Source: Syngnathus acus
Taxonomy: Eukaryota > Chordata > Actinopteri > Syngnathiformes > Syngnathidae
Assembly: GCF_901709675.1 (NCBI RefSeq)
Contig: NC_051099.1
Coordinates: 62,001-126,000, forward strand
Direction of reading: 5' to 3'
Length of the DNA stretch: 64,000 nucleotides
This document shows, in pieces, positions 45,501-59,700 of the stretch. How positions within the stretch are numbered: the stretch's first letter is position 1; every line of letters starts with the position of its first letter. A program made the translations under genes and the position numbers. The notes below the pieces were generated by a model that did no database searches, was not told where the DNA came from, and saw only the letters and a program-made list of their open reading frames with translations.

Positions 45501-48206
45501 GGGCAGGAGGAGCCGTCGGCGGGCGAGTCGTCGCAGCAGGAGGAAGTCGAAGAAGAGGCGGAATGTCGCCGACGGTCGTCTTCGGACAGACTCTCGGTCC
45601 AGGTGGAGACCAGTTGCTGCAGGTCGTTGATCCTTTCCAAAACCGTGTCCAGGGCCGAGAAAACGTCCTCGCCTCCCAACAGTGGAGATACCTGACGGCC
45701 AAAAGGGCAACGCGCATGAGGAGCATGGAGAAGCCCAAAAAGAGCCATCAAGTGGGTTTGATTTCAAAGAATCCAATTCAAGTCTCAACACACAGGACCC
45801 ACCTCGTCTCCCAAAAAGAGCCATCAAGTGGGTTTGATTTCAAAGAATCCAATTCAAGTCTCAACACACAGGACCCACCTCGTCTCCCAAAAAGAGCCAT
45901 CAAGTGGGTTTGATTTCAAAGAATCCAATTCAAGTCTCAACACACAGGACCCACCTCGTCTCCCAAAAAGAGCCATCAAGTGGGTTTGATTTCAAAGAAT
46001 CCAATTCAAGTCTCAACACACAGGACCCACCTCGTCTCCCATCATCCTCTCCACGTCGCTAACGTTGTTCCCCCCACTTTGGCTTTCAGACAGCCGCCGC
46101 TCGTCCGGCACGTTGTCGTAGATGCTCAGCCTGTGGTCGGGCGAGGCGTCGAGCCACGCGGCGCCCCGGCGGCAACCGCGTCGTTGCCGGTAACCGCGAA
46201 AGCTGCCCGTCCTCCAGTTGACAGAGGATTGATCCAGGAGGGCGTGCTTGTGGGCGAGGGAGGTTGGAAAAGGTGCCCGGTTTTTGTGCCGTGGGGGATG
46301 GTGGAAGAGCAGGCTGTTGTGGCTGCTGCTGATGTTGTTGTTGTTGATCTGGCCCTTGTAGTCCTGAGAGGATCAAAGAAAGTCCAACTTATGCACATGA
46401 TATGGAACATTACTTGATCCCAAAAAAAAAACAAGCCAGCCAGCCGCCAGCCAGCCAGCCAGCCAGCCAGCGTATGTCTCAACTGACCGGGGTACTTGTA
46501 TGGTTGTTGTCGTGGGCGGTCAACGCCCTCGCCCATTTCGCCGCGTTTGCAGTTACTGCGGACACGCGTGACAGGGCTGGGCGTGCTAACGGCGCTGCTG
46601 CTCTCAGAGTGGCTGTTGCTGCTGCCGCCGCTGCTTGTGGCGTGCGGCGACGAGAGCAAAGATGACGCACGGCTAGGAAGAAACAAAAAAGAAAGGGCAG
46701 CTTGGTATTCGAACTGCAGGCGTTTCATGATGGCGTGGTCCTGCAAAGAAAAATCAATCAGATAAATAGGAGCCCTGTGGAAGAATCCTCACCTTCCTCC
46801 CACAGACCCTGGGACCATCCCGGTCAGATGGTTCCTCGGTGGAGAGAGGAGGCCGGTTGTTCCTCTCAACCTCAGTTTGTCCATCTTCCTCAGAAGGCTG
46901 GTCCCCTTTTTGCGGGGCGGTTTATCCATCACGCATGCTTCCAGACTGACGGTGGACGATCCTCCGCCGCTTCCAGGTGACGGGGGTCCGCTGATGGAGG
47001 ACGGAGTCTTGTTTGAGGAGGAGCAGCGCGAGGAGCTCCGGCTGGCGGCTGGGGTCCTCGGCGGCGCTTCTGTCGGCGGCGCCTTCTCTCGGACTCGTCC
47101 CGTTTCGCCCTTCGCTCTCGGTGCTGCCGGAACTGTGAATGGAGCTGACGTCGTCCTGAGGGGAACTGGAGGTGTCAGTCAAGCGGAGCGGTTCTGTAGA
47201 GGAGTCCAGGCGGGCGCCATTGTCGCCTCCGCTGTCGTGGGTCCACATGGGGCTGATGGCGCAAAGATGGTCCTCGATAAGAGTCTTCGTCGCTCTGAAG
47301 AGGACCACGATGGTCACGTAACGAAGCCGTCCGTTTTCTTTTCCTTCTCAACAACTCACTTGATATTTGTCCTTTGGCAGGTCCAGCCTCATCTCGGCAC
47401 ATTTGTTCAACGTGAACAGACGCCTGCAAAGAGGAAGAGCAGTCAGAGAGTGATGCAACACATTGGAGATTCAGGTCACCTGGGAAATGACTCAAGCGGT
47501 CGAAATGGCTGGCAAAATAACAAATGATGCTTTGGATTCCAATGTGCCGGTTTAGGACTACGGAGATTGTGACTTTGCTCACTATCATCAACTTTGACTC
47601 GAATGAGCTTCTGTCGTTAGCCGCTTGTTGATTTCACTGCAGGCAGTGAGTGTCTGGTGACGCTTCTGCGACATGGCGCCAAAACACAACTTTGCAGTCG
47701 GGAGAGAGCTCAAACGTGAGCCGCCGTATCAAATGTCATTAAAGCCGAGCAGGGAAAGCAAGCCAGGGTGAATTCAAGGTTCAAGGGCTCCCAAAGTGGC
47801 ATTCAACGCCTTCTCCTTCCTTGGTGCTCGGTTATATATTAGATTATAAAGCGCTGGCCGTCAGGTTCCCTCGGACGAGATTTGCCACCCAAAAATTCCT
47901 CAATGTCGAGAACGCTACCTGCAGAGGGAATCCAGAGCGTCTTTATCCAGGAAGCGGTGATCCCTCTTGGCGAGCTCCACGTCGATGGGAAACCTGCAGT
48001 CTGATATCAAGCTTACTTTGGGACTCCAATTGCACTTTTTCAACTCAACACAATTGTTAGCATTTCCGGGTCTAATTTGCTTTGAGCCATCATTGGAAGT
48101 AGCCTCCAGATCAAAATCAAGGCAGGTTCTTTACCTTTGAACAATTGCACGTATTGAGGGAAGCCGGCCGCTCGCAGCCAATCGCAGGCCTCCTTGGCTT
48201 CGATCT
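41229..48206 (-). CDS. stard8: DLC-family SAM-RhoGAP-START protein, 5' end not found
   Basis: RhoA/Cdc42 GTPase-activating protein of focal adhesions (DLC1/STARD13/STARD8 family). SAM exons: 48206-48135 (EIEAKEACDWLRAAGFPQY) and 47993-47919 (FPIDVELAKRDHRFLDKDAL), then RLFTLNKCAEMRLDLPKDK near 47400. The serine-rich middle contains ESSSAVSTPSPVTR and RLSIYDNVP, both family hallmarks; the exon starting at 45691 reads VSPLLGGEDVFSALDTVLER, and LLQKLALLKLTALMDKH follows at 45.2 kb. RhoGAP lies at 44.1-42.7 kb: VGLFRKSGSKSR (arginine finger), GQSAFDVADLVKQYFRDLPE, CLAPSLFHLNALKRD and ENLAATQGLANMI. START runs to the stop at 41229 (KSRLTHLCRTD, RSPAWHRQVSGH). The GRSPxW ending is closest to STARD8 in memory, but STARD13 and DLC1 are not excluded. 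The initiating exon must lie upstream of 48206. Confidence 0.82.
42478..42509. repeat. (CTGT)n microsatellite
   Basis: Seven or more CTGT units in a START-region intron of the stard8-like gene. Confidence 0.9.
44445..44469 (+). repeat. Poly-G tract, 25 nt
   Basis: An uninterrupted run of 25 G in a stard8-like intron; such runs can form G-quadruplexes and are often mis-sized in assemblies. Confidence 0.9.
45733..46040 (-). repeat. Four-copy 76-bp tandem repeat containing a splice donor
   Basis: The word AGAGCCATCAAGTGGGTTTG starts at 45741, 45817, 45893 and 45969, an exact 76-bp period with almost no divergence. On the coding strand every unit includes GGAGACGAG/GTGGGTCC. The copy ending at 46031 is the real exon end (VERMMGDE) with its donor; the other copies lie in the intron. 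Confidence 0.93.
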
Positions 48207-50970
48207 CTGCAAAGAAAAAAACAACAACAACTGGAGTTTCAACGCTTTCAGAGAACAAATAATCGGTGGGCCGTCTCTTTATGAGCTTTGATTCAATTGG
48301 CGTTGGAAACGACCTGGGGGCGCATGCGGGCTATTCATTATCTGTGACAATTTGAATTACCGCTGACTGGCGGATAGCGAACTCGGTCCGAAGGTAAGGG
48401 TTGAAAATACGTCCGAAAATATTGACCGGGTGCTAGACGTTTGATTTTTTGGACGGTGTGAACTCAAGCCTATCGCAACTTTTCTCTTTAGCAACGATTG
48501 CGGGTTTTTTTTCCCTCGACTAGCTGCCCTGTGTTTATGCTAAAGTCAATCTGTGACTATTCTGCTGAATAAATGTTTGCTCCAATGTTACGCCAATTTA
48601 CACCACGACTAAGACTGACCAAAAACATAAGGGCATGTGCTAGAAGAAATAGAGGGCTGGATATTGCGCTCCATCGCACATCCGAATCTCTTTATCGGAA
48701 CGCAAAGGGGCCAACCGCCACGCCGCGCCGCGCCGCGCCACGCCACGCCACGCCACGCCGCAACTTCCTTGGACACCACGGTCATTTGGAAAAGGAAGAG
48801 GCCTTTAGCGACTGTGCGCTAATAGCCAAATGGGAGGCGGGCAGATAGCATCGCTTACGTAAACAGGGAACACCGAGGTGGGGCGTGACGCGTCATTGTT
48901 GTTTCTGACAGCTTTGAAGTGTTTTCTTCCTTCAAATGTCCACAAGCGAGCGTGAATGGTGTCATTTTCAAGCTTACTCGCCTCCCGCTAGCCGATTTGT
49001 GCCCATTTCCATTTTCCCCTCTCTTACGTAACGCGCTGTCGGTTGAGATTCGGGAGCGACGGTATGGTACCTCCAAGCGGCGGTTTGGAGTCCTCTACTC
49101 GGGAAAACTCCCCAAAGGTCAAGAGGTTTGAAACTTGGACTGTTTGCTTTGTATTGGAGGCCAAATTGGAAATGTGTCAAAAAAGCAATTGAAGTGCTGT
49201 TATGCGGCCATTTTGGGTTTTTAAACGGGACAAAGTCAAACACACCAAATTGTGTTGAACTCGGGTGCATATTTTTCTCAGACTTTTTCCAACATCCTGT
49301 ACAAAACAGCAGAGCAGAAGCAGGAGCAAGGGCTGTTATAAAAACAAAAACCTTTTCCAAGGGCATCTTGCTGATGAAATTCAAAACACGATGAAATCAG
49401 CCTTTCACAGGCGATTCTTTTTTTTTTCTGCATCTTTTTCATTTTTGCTGGCGATTACTTTGAAAACCCTGAATGTTAATTGGAAATGAAACTTTTCCAT
49501 AATCCATAAGGGCCTCAGAGTCGGTCGGGCAAGGTTATGAAAGGCATCGTGTCCACATGGGGAAATGATTTCATGGTTTTTAGTATAGGTGAAACGGACC
49601 ACATCACTCAAGATAAATCAAATCATTGCACTGGAAGTGGGGCGAATGCCGAAAGTCGGCGTGATTAACACACGCGCACGCTGGCAGGTGCCGCTGCATT
49701 CTGAGTCAATGCTGGCCAACACGGGTACAAAGTACGCTCCGGCGGAAAGACAGCTCCACTGAATCCACCAACCCCCCTCCCCCCCCCCCCAAAAGAGTTA
49801 GTCGTTCCGCGCCAAGCTTTAATGAGTTAGGCTAAACCCTCCCGAGGTCGGGGGAAGCAAACGGGAGAGACGGCCGGCCAACCCGGGGGAATTCTTTCTT
49901 TCTTTCTCCAAACAAAACAGATCACGATGCGGCGCGTCGTTGATTCCCTTCTGCGTTTGCAGCTGCTCGGCTCTACTGATCAAGACCGCTCCCGACTCAA
50001 AGTGACAGGAAGAGTCCAAATGTCGACACGGATGAACCGCTGACGGAAAAAGGAACAAAAGAACCGAGTCGGTGGGTGATGTGTCGGTAGTTGGCTCCAG
50101 AAGTGGCGCTCCCTTGAAAACTTTGGAATGTCAAAATCAAGACAATGTAGAGAGCCATTTTCTATGGATGAAGGAGCGAGGCAGAGAAGGTCCCCAACTG
50201 AGCTACACTAATAGCGGAGAGAATGAATACATCATAATCTAGAGTTAGGTTTACAATTAGCGACGATGCTAATCTCCATTAGCATGTCGTCTATCACATT
50301 ATACGTTAGCGTTAAGATGGTTGGACGGAATCATCCGGTTTGCTTGAACATCTTGGTGTTTAAATATAGAGGTATAAAACAATCAATAAATAGACATAAA
50401 GTCTGGTTTTTTTGGGTCAGTTATGATCAAGTAGCGCTAGTTGTTAGCTAAGTCACTGATGCGGATTTTATTTTACAGCCATAATCAACACTTTTTAACA
50501 TCAGGTATCGCAAACGGAAGGGAAAAGTTTCCTATATGCGCAAACAGACGTTTGAGGAAACATTCACAGTAGCAAAGGCGTCATGGGCTTCTAATTAATT
50601 ACTGCTCACGATGCTAATTAAACATGCTTATCTCGCTGAGGCCTATTAAATAGCAGCTGTCTGTCATCGTGCACAGACATTGGATTACGAGTCAACACAT
50701 ACTCACTTGGGATTAACATGCTTCAAGCTTGTTAGCAAACTTCCATTTGGATGCCACAAAAATACTCACAGCAATTTCAACCCAAACAAAAGAGGACTGT
50801 CAAAAGTATGAAATCCAAAGTGGGCAAAGTTTCAAATCCCGAGTTGGAGCGAGGAAGAGCGGTGCTGATGTGTCGTTCGTGTCACGCTTCATGTTAAGAA
50901 AGTCATTGTTGGACATTTCCCCTCCCTGCCACTCCTCTTCCTCTGGTCAGGAGCAGACCATCTAAACACC

Positions 50971-50995
50971 GGGGGGGGGGGGGGGGGGGGGGGGG
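50971..50995 (+). repeat. Poly-G tract, 25 nt
   Basis: An uninterrupted 25-G run, the same length as the one at 44445. Confidence 0.9.
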
Positions 50996-53900
50996 AGTGC
51001 CCTAAAATAACCCTTTGCTCCCGACATGTGAACATCAGCGGGGAATTTAGCCATTCATATTTCTGGCATTCTTTTTTCGGAAAGTTGAATCACTGCGGTC
51101 AGAGTGAGGTCAAAATCATTAGCCGGCGCGTATTTCTCCAACGTCATCCCGAGACGTTTTGCCTTTCTCGCAATGGGGTGGCAAGGAAAAGGGCCGATAG
51201 AGATCAAAACATTGCGCGGTCGGTCGGTCGGTCGCATCCACTCGCACATTGAGCTGACGATTTCATTGCCTCGGATTGTACAACGAACAACAAACAGAGA
51301 GAAGGTCGTTAAGAAGATTAGCGTTGAAAAAAACGACACTCAGCCAAAATGAGAAGGTCTCCAAATGGGCCGCCAAGTCCTCGGCACGACGTGTACGTCT
51401 TTGAGGTTTCGTCAGGTACGCCATTAGTGCTAATGGCCTTCCATTTTGCGCGGAGGTGTTTGCATTGCAGCTTTCAAATGTGAATAAACTCTTAAAGGCT
51501 CTCGCTACATTAATTTCCGAGCGGAGGGAGAAGAGTATCTCATCAACTTCTTCGGAGACTCACTTGTACGAGAAGGCTGTTTCAAAAGTTTCCGTTGACT
51601 TCCTACGCTACTTGCAGCTTCAACTCCTTCATTTGTCCAAACTGGATTGTCACTTTTTTTTTCCAAATCTCATTGGGTGACGGAAATAAAAAAGGACAAA
51701 TGGAGGTCAGAAGTCCGAGACAAGCTCCGGTTTTCTGAGAAAGCGACCACTTCCGATTCAATCCTCAACTTTGGCCTCCACGGTAAAACATGTCGAGACC
51801 GGGATTGATCGCAATTTGTCACAAAAAAACAACAACAAAAAACTCTCTCTTTTAGTATCTCTGTGTAGAAAGGTTACACAAGAGTGCATTTCCTTTTCCT
51901 GAGCCTGCTGGGCGTCAGAAGAGGAAGAATTCAACAATACTCCCAACGGATGGGAGTTCCAAATGTGTGTGTGTGTGTGTGTGTGTGTTGCAGCCAGGCG
52001 GCCGTACGCTTACAAGGGGACGTGCATGATGTGTTTACCCCCGCAAACTTGGCATGGCTGCTTGCTTACTTACTTACTTGTGTGCTCTGGGGTGTGTCCC
52101 AGTTTACTGTTGTGTAAACCTGTGTGTGTGTGTAGTCTAATCTGAAGGAAGCCTCAGAGGCTTTGGGGTTCGGTATTTCCGAGTGGCTCGGACAGGAAGC
52201 GTCTTGAAATTTGGCCTCACCCTGTGTTACAGACGCTCCACGGACACGTCGCGCGACGTTAGCGTAGCGACAAAAGTGGTCCGTTCTGGCCGCTCGCCAG
52301 AATACGACCAAAGTGAAAATGAAAAAACTTCTTCCTGTTGACATTTTTCCAATTGTACGTTTAAGCTCCAATAAAGAGAAGTGGAGAAAAGCATTTATTA
52401 AAGATCACCACATCACGGAAGCAAACCAACTCACCAGCGGAAGCACAAAACAAAGTGTCCTTGTTGACGACACTATAAATAAAGTGTTTTGTTCGGGAGC
52501 TTGATGGAAAGGCGGCGGCGCTCTGCGGGCTTGCCAGCAGCCCCGCCTTGCCAGGAATCTATTACCGGACTTTGGGCCCGATTAGTGTTTGGAAATTCCT
52601 CCCCATCCCAGTGAGTCAGGTCAGGTCAGATCCCACCTGAAGCCAATTGAGGCTTGCTTGGATGGGTCTGCAGTGGCAACACAGTAAAATTGATGGTTGC
52701 TTGTCACGGACACATACACCCACCACGGGCCTGACAAAAGAAAAAATCCATTTGGACGCCAATTATTTGCCGTCAAATGGTCCTCTGGGAGTCGCAATAA
52801 TTGAGTGAGAAAATGCCAGTCTTTAAAAACCAACGGCGGTTCGGACGTCTTCTGAGGCGCTCTGGTCTCGGCAGCTTCTCGTCGTCGTCGTCAATCGTTT
52901 GTACAAAGTTACAAATATGAGGAACACCGTGCCTCGTTGTCAAACCTTTGGCCGGCATTCTTTGGGCTGGCTCCAGGTGAAGCGAGCGCAACAAGAGGAA
53001 GTCTCTGCCCGTAAGAGCGCCGACCGACGCATACTGAAGAATCGTCCCGCCGGCCCGGCCCGGCCCGCTCAGGAAATGCCTCTGTGATTCATCGCCGCCT
53101 TCCTGAGAAGGCCGCCTGGGATTGTTCTGCCCGTCATTTCTGCTCATCTGTCAGAGCGCAGAACTCATAGAAAATGCGTCCGATTTATCGGCAATCCCCC
53201 TCCCGCCGCCCGAATCTTCGTCGCTCATTAACGGTCGATGTCAGATGATCATCATTTTCAACATCCGACCACATCCACAATAACGCAAAAATGTTCTAGT
53301 CAACAAATGAAACAATGGTCGCATACCTAAGACTGGCCATCTGGCAAACAGGGGAAATGCCCGGCGGGCCCATTAGTATTTCCCTCCATGAATGCATTTT
53401 CAATCTAGCAAACGTAACCGATCAACATGAGTGAGAAAGCCACGTGGCAGCCAAGCATCATCAGGCCGCCGCCTGCCAAAAGTCGTCTGAGATAAGCACA
53501 GAAAGCCGAGACCCTGATGAGGAGAACTTCCGCTCAGTTCAAGATTTTCTTTTTTGAAAACTGGACAACATTTGACTACTGTGGCGCTTTCCTCTCCCTG
53601 TAAAATCTCAATGTCAAATGTCCAGGGGACAAGAGAAAAGAAAATGGGGGGGGGGGGGGGGGAGCTGGCTGGCTGGCTGGCTGGCTCATTATCGACCATT
53701 CCTAATCCACTTGTGTGTCGAGGGGAGCCGCATTTAATCTCCAAATGTTTAATTGACTCTTTTTGCGAATCCCCAGCAGTGTTCTTTTGGCAGCTTGAGG
53801 GACTTAACGGGAGCCGGGGTGATGATGGCGGACGGAGTTGGCCGTCTGCCCAGGACTTCACCTTTTGGGGATTCGGAGCACAAACTTGGACGTGCATCCT

Positions 53901-55172
53901 ATTAGCATCCTGTTAGCGGCCGTGTTTACGTCACTCCGTCACTCTTCCGGGCTCCAAATTGCCATTTTTGGATCGATTCGACTCCAGCGCAGAACTGACT
54001 CACTGAGCACTGCAAAATGCCTTTGAATGCATCCGGAGACTTCTTTGAACGACCGCAACGCCACGAGGCCGACCAGAAGACGGATTGCTCTAGAAAGTAC
54101 GAGAGAGTTGTTGAATCTGTCTGACGTTGGCATAGGAGCCAGATTCCCTAACGACTCCTGCGCACGGATCAATGCACTCTGCACACATTAGAGGTAAAAA
54201 ACAACAACACAAGTTGTATATTTAATCAAAGTTTTTTTTTCCTTCCAAGCTCAACTCAGCCATTATAAAAGGTGACGTCTGTTTGCACGCATCTCGCTCA
54301 AGAGGTCTTTCTGCCCCCGCTGAAAAGGTTAGGCCATCTTTCCCTATCGAGAATCATTCATCTGAAAAGATCACCACATTAAAGGTACCATCTTTGGGGG
54401 AGCGAAGCCCGTGGGTGGCAAAGGTGGACGACGGCTAAAGGCACCATTACGCGCATGGCACAGGAGGAGGGGAGGAAAGAAGCCCTTTACGCCGCGTCCA
54501 TTCACTTGGATGGAGAATCTTGACTCGAGATGAGTCGAGTGAACGGTTAAGCCTCGTAAGTCAAAGTAGCCGTGTATTCCAAAAGGGCCTACAAATAAAA
54601 GCCGAGCCCCTCCGCATTTACGCTTGACAGGCAATAAACACTTCCAGACACGATTTGTGCAAATACGATAAGCGTTATTGGCGGCGACGGCGGCTGCTGT
54701 CAAATAGCATCTATCTTTTGCTTACAGACAAACGAGGCCAACCTGCTGCAGGCTTAATTAGACATACTGTATGTATTTAGGCTAATGCTACGCTAGCAGA
54801 CACTGTGTGGAACCAAATGATTAGAGCAGCCAGCACAATACGTGCGTGCGTATGCGTGTGTGTTTGCGCGCATGGTCTTGTGGGTTCAAATAATAAAAAC
54901 ATCCGCCAACACAAAGGCTGGAAGTGGGTCACTGACAGTAATTCTGTTGCTGCAGCTCTTACTATTTTTGTTACGCTGCAGAAACAAAGATGATATTCCG
55001 CCATCGGTCAAGAAAATTTGCCAATTGATGACATTCTAGAAATCTAACGAGGGTTCAGATTTGTTTCAAAATTCCGCTGATCGTTTCTGCGCTGCCGTGA
55101 TGAAGTTCAGTACACCAGAAATGTCCTTCAGTTCTCTCACGACTGACGTCTTTCTGGGGGTTTGACGCAGAT

Positions 55173-55188
55173 GCGCCACCTGGCGGCA
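55173..55188 (-). promoter_or_regulatory. CTCF-like motif
   Basis: The minus strand reads TGCCGCCAGGTGGCGC, matching the CTCF core at all but one position (G for A at the third base). Confidence 0.3.
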
Positions 55189-58100
55189 GGATAGCACCGC
55201 TACAGTGCGACACCAGCCACCGGGGCCGTGCTATTTATTTATTTGTCATTGGGAGAAAGGTCGGCCCGGTTGGATGAAGATACAAAAGGTGGATATGCTC
55301 GTAGAAGCCGAGAGGACACACGACAACTCGAGGGAGGGACACTTAAATTAGTTTCCAGAGAGAAGAATAATATATATATAAAAAAAAAAGCCTGATCGTT
55401 CAATGGAACTCTGGCTTTCATCCATCCCGCTGTTGTTTTGTCTCCCGACACCTGCAATTTGGTCCCGCCCTCCTCCCTCGTCTGACTGAAACTAGTGGAG
55501 AAGCGGCGGCCAAGGAAAGCAACCATTGTTGAACCGTTGTTCAGAGGCCGACTCACCGGCTTGCCGTTTTCCCTTAAAGCCGGAGACAATCGGGCGATGG
55601 TTAAACGGGCCCCCGCCGCGTCTCTCCGGGGGAGCTTTTGAGAGGCGGCTAATGGACGGAGGACAGAAAATCGAAAGCATCTCGCCAGAGGAGTATGATG
55701 AGTCAGTTCAGAGAGCGATTAGCATCGGGTGTCATTGCCAAGGTTTTTAAGCCACTGAGGCTCCGTTTGTTTTTTTACACACTCGACCACAGTTGGGAGC
55801 TCCATTCACGAAAACAAACGAAGGAAAATCGGATTGTGTTTTGACACGGAGGAAGAAAAAAAAAAAAAAAAAAAAAAAAGTCACACGACTCCGTTATTAA
55901 CGCAACCTGGCCGCTGACCTGGCCGCTGACCTGCTGCTGTTTCGGATCTTATCTGCACCGGCCGCCCTTATCTCGCCCGACACCACTCCTAAGCTGCTTC
56001 TGCGACTTTGCCTCCTCTCCTGCACTTTCCGCTGCCTCTTCTATGGTCCCAGCCTTTTACACCTTCCGATCCAACTCCCCGGGCGGCACAAAGGATTCCG
56101 GCAAACGGTTCCGGAGCAAGGATGGGCCGGTCAGAGCAGACGTGAGGCGAGGGTGGCCAAAATCTCAGCCGGAGGAGACGGAGAAGTCACTTGAGTTGAC
56201 AAGTATGATGAATGTGGAGAAAGATTAGCGGGAGCTAGCCGTGCGTCGCACCAGATCATCAAGACCAAGGGAAAAAAAAAAAAAAAAATGGATGGTTGAT
56301 GAAATCAAAATAGACAAATGAGAAGAGAGGGACCGTTTGTTAAAGTAAAAAAAAAAAGTTTATGTGCGAGACAGGTGCAAAGTCAATTGAGGTTCCTAAT
56401 CGAGTTTTCTGCCCAAATGGGCTGTTGATGAAATCTAAATCGGAAATGAGAGCTAAGTGCAGAATTGGAAGCGTTTTGGAAATAATGTTTACACAAAATA
56501 TGTTACAGATTCAAGTTAGCCACGGCTTAATGGGCCGCTGATCAAGTCAAAGCAAAATGTAAACGAGAAAAGAAACGAGACCATTTTTTGAAAATAGACA
56601 CGTGGATAGTCAATTCATTGAGTGACGTGGCATCAAACAAGTTGACGCAAAGATGCATGCAAATGGCAAGAATTCAGGCTCGACTAGTTTGTGGTTACCA
56701 CGGAAATCAAAATATAAACAAACCACTTCAGTGCTTACTTTATATGCGGTCAAATTTGCCCCCCGTCAATGTGTAAACAAAGCAAAGGGTGAACTACGAA
56801 CCGTAACGGATTCCAACCCCCCCGTCCAAATTAGGCAGCAAAAATGCAAATGATTCTCGCCTCCTGCCTTAGCGTGCTCTCAGAGAGCCATTTTGGTACA
56901 AACGCTGCTGCGTTTCCATTAGGGGAAGAAAAAAAGGGATTGATTGGTGAGTGCCAGCGAGGGAGGCAGGCGCTGTCAAAACAGCCGAGCTGGAATTTAG
57001 TCAGACGCGCGCGCACGACGACTCCTGCGGCATATTTTGACATGGGCAGATTCACACCAGTGTTTCGCTTTGGGAGGTCTGCAATCAAAGAAAACAATGA
57101 CTGTAGGGGGGGGGGGGGGGAGGAGATGGCTGCATCACCTCAGGATGAAATGGAACGAAAGCCTCCGAGAAGGGGCTCAGGCGAGCGTCTCTGGCTCGTC
57201 TGCACAAATGACCTTTCTTTATACAAACAAGCTGCTAAGATCTCAAGCGACACCCGCGACAATAACAACAAACGCGAGTGCTTTCGCCCGAGCGTGTTTT
57301 CGCTGCTCCGAAAGGAAATTTCCAATGACGAAATTTTGCCTGGAATCTTGAGTTGAGTAATGAAAACGTTTGGGTGAGCTCCAACGTTTGCCATTGGGCC
57401 AACTAACTGCAAATGGAAAACGTGTTAACTGCAAATTGAATGTCGCCTAACAGGTGTCCGGTGTGAGGGAGGAGCACGTTGTCTTCCTCTTTTGTCCAAA
57501 ATCTCAAATCCCTGCTGGGCACGGAAGAGAACAAGCCCATAAAACTACGTTGGATTATCAGCCAGCGCACGACGACAAACGCACGATCTGGTTAAGGCCG
57601 TCGCCGTCACGTGGGAGGTTGCAAAGACAAAAGAAAGACAGAATTACACAAAAAGGGGCCAACCTCCATCGCCACGGCAAACCTTCATCCATCCTACCCT
57701 GAGCTCAATGCTGAAAAACAAAAGGTAAGGAATGTTTGGGTAAATCACTCAAAGATGCCCTATCTTCATGCTGGCTTCCACCAACTCCAAACGTGAATCC
57801 TGTACATTTCTATTCCGTATGGATATTTTCCTATTTCACATCTGGAAATGGAGAGCGGAAGCTAAATCCCTCGAGTCTGAAAGAAGAGGCGCAATAGGGG
57901 AAAAATAAGAGAAACGGAAGATATGGAAAGAAAAGATCTGAGGTTGTCACGTGACGGACGTGCTTAAAACGCAATGCAGGCGGCCGTGACGACGGCTCCT
58001 GAGCGGATAGAAACCAAAACGGTTCCCCAAATGACTTTGTGACGTACCAGTGTGATAAATATTGCATCGGAACGCCAGCGATACTCTGGCGCCGCATTTT

Positions 58101-59055
58101 GGCGAGCGACCAAAAATCATTCCCTTCACGGATAATTCTAATATTCCTCATCACAAAGGTTTGCAGCTCGTATCGCCTTAAGCAGTACATGGCCAAACGT
58201 CAGCGGGAAATGTTTTGGGTCCCCGTAGAGGAGGAAGCGGAACAGCGAGACGTCCGCATTGGATGTTTGCCGCGGGTGAAGGTTAATTAGGGACATTCAA
58301 AGCAAAGGAAGCGCGCGCTTCAGAGGCGACGGCGCACGGCGGCCTTATAAAACTCTGATTGAATGCTGCCCGTCCGTCGTATTACCACAGAAGAGCGCTC
58401 ACAAGTACAAAAAGAACAAATGCCCACTGTCGGCCATCTTTGCAATCATTCCAGGCTTCTGGAAAAGCGTCACAATGACGGCTGAGGGGAAAAGCTTACA
58501 CAACTTTTGTTTAGAGCGCCGCTGCGGGTCAGAGACCTTATTTGGCCCGTGAGTTACGGAGGAGTAAATATTGAGACGGTGAGAGAGATGATGAAGAAGA
58601 GGCAACGGGACACGGCGGGCGCGCGAGCGCAGATGACCAATAAATCTGTTTTGCAAGCCGAGGACAATCATGAGGATTTTGTTAAATGTCCTCAAGCCGT
58701 CAACAAAAAGCGCACAAGGCTCACTCCAGAGCAACCCAGTTGCTAAAACAAAAGCCACTCCCATATTGAAATCAGGCCATTTGGTTAAGGCTGCGCAAAC
58801 TATGCTAAGGACGATCTACGCTTTCAGCTCCGCTGCGCCCGCCCGCCCGCCATTTATGAAGAGAAACAAAACAGCTCCATCATCGCCTGCATTTCAATTT
58901 TCCTAGAGATTGCTAGAGGTGCGACGACGCTCGATGCGCTTGTGCATAATGAGGCCAGGCCACGGCCTTCGCGAGGATTCTTCCGATGACGTAACGGGCC
59001 GATGGGTCGGCGTCACCGCTCTGACGTCACCGGCTGGAGCCGGTGTCAATTTTCT

Positions 59056-59111
<56 letters not shown>

Positions 59112-59112
59112 C
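59056..59112. repeat. (GGCA)n array
   Basis: About 14 units of the same GGCA repeat that expanded in pdgfrb at 15265-15464. Confidence 0.92.
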
Positions 59113-59700
59113 AACCAGAACTGTGAGCAGGGAAACCCCTCCAAACTGTCATGGCCAAAACGCATTCCAAAAAAACCCAAAGCTTCATTTTCATCACTCG
59201 CTATGTTGATTTCGGATTTTTTTGCAGGTTGCCACGCAAAACCTCCACCGGCCTCGGGATGCCACCCGCAGCGTCAAATCAGTCATGAAACGGCCAATCA
59301 ATCTCGACGCTCTTGTGGATGTGCCGAGCCTCACGCTTTGATGCAATGACGTTTTTTTTGGTGGGCCACTTAAGTTGGCTGCATACTAGAAAACTACGGC
59401 TCTTTCTCTGACTTTTCAAATTCCTCCTCCAATGGCAATTTCACATATCATTACCGCTTCATTAAAAAACTTAACAGCCCAAATAAAACTTAAGGTGCCG
59501 AGCAGTTACAGCACAGTAGATCAACAGAATTGCTTTTTTTTTTTTTTTTCTTTCCCCCCCTTGTCCTGAACCCGAACGTTTTGGTTACTGGACTAAAAGT
59601 TGAAAACGACGCCAAAACAGGACGGTAACAATTATATAACGTGCGCAGTATTTCCAGAAGTTGAAAAACATACTTGACGTTGATATCGGTCAGTGGCAGT

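Larger units (their letters stand above)
48207..59700. other. Long stretch without supported genes
   Basis: Presumably intron or 5' flank of the stard8-like gene, since its first exon is missing. Contains poly-G (50971-50995, 53645-53663, 57106-57120), poly-A (55857-55879), GGCA (59056-59112) and TG (51964-51987) runs. A TAAT-rich block at 50590-50720 could be regulatory, but cannot be judged from one sequence. A CTCF-like motif lies at 55173-55188. Confidence 0.5.

Noticed and set aside
46126-46746. Long frames on both strands around 46.1-46.7 kb as separate genes
   Set aside because: They are alternative frames of serine-rich exons of the stard8-like gene.
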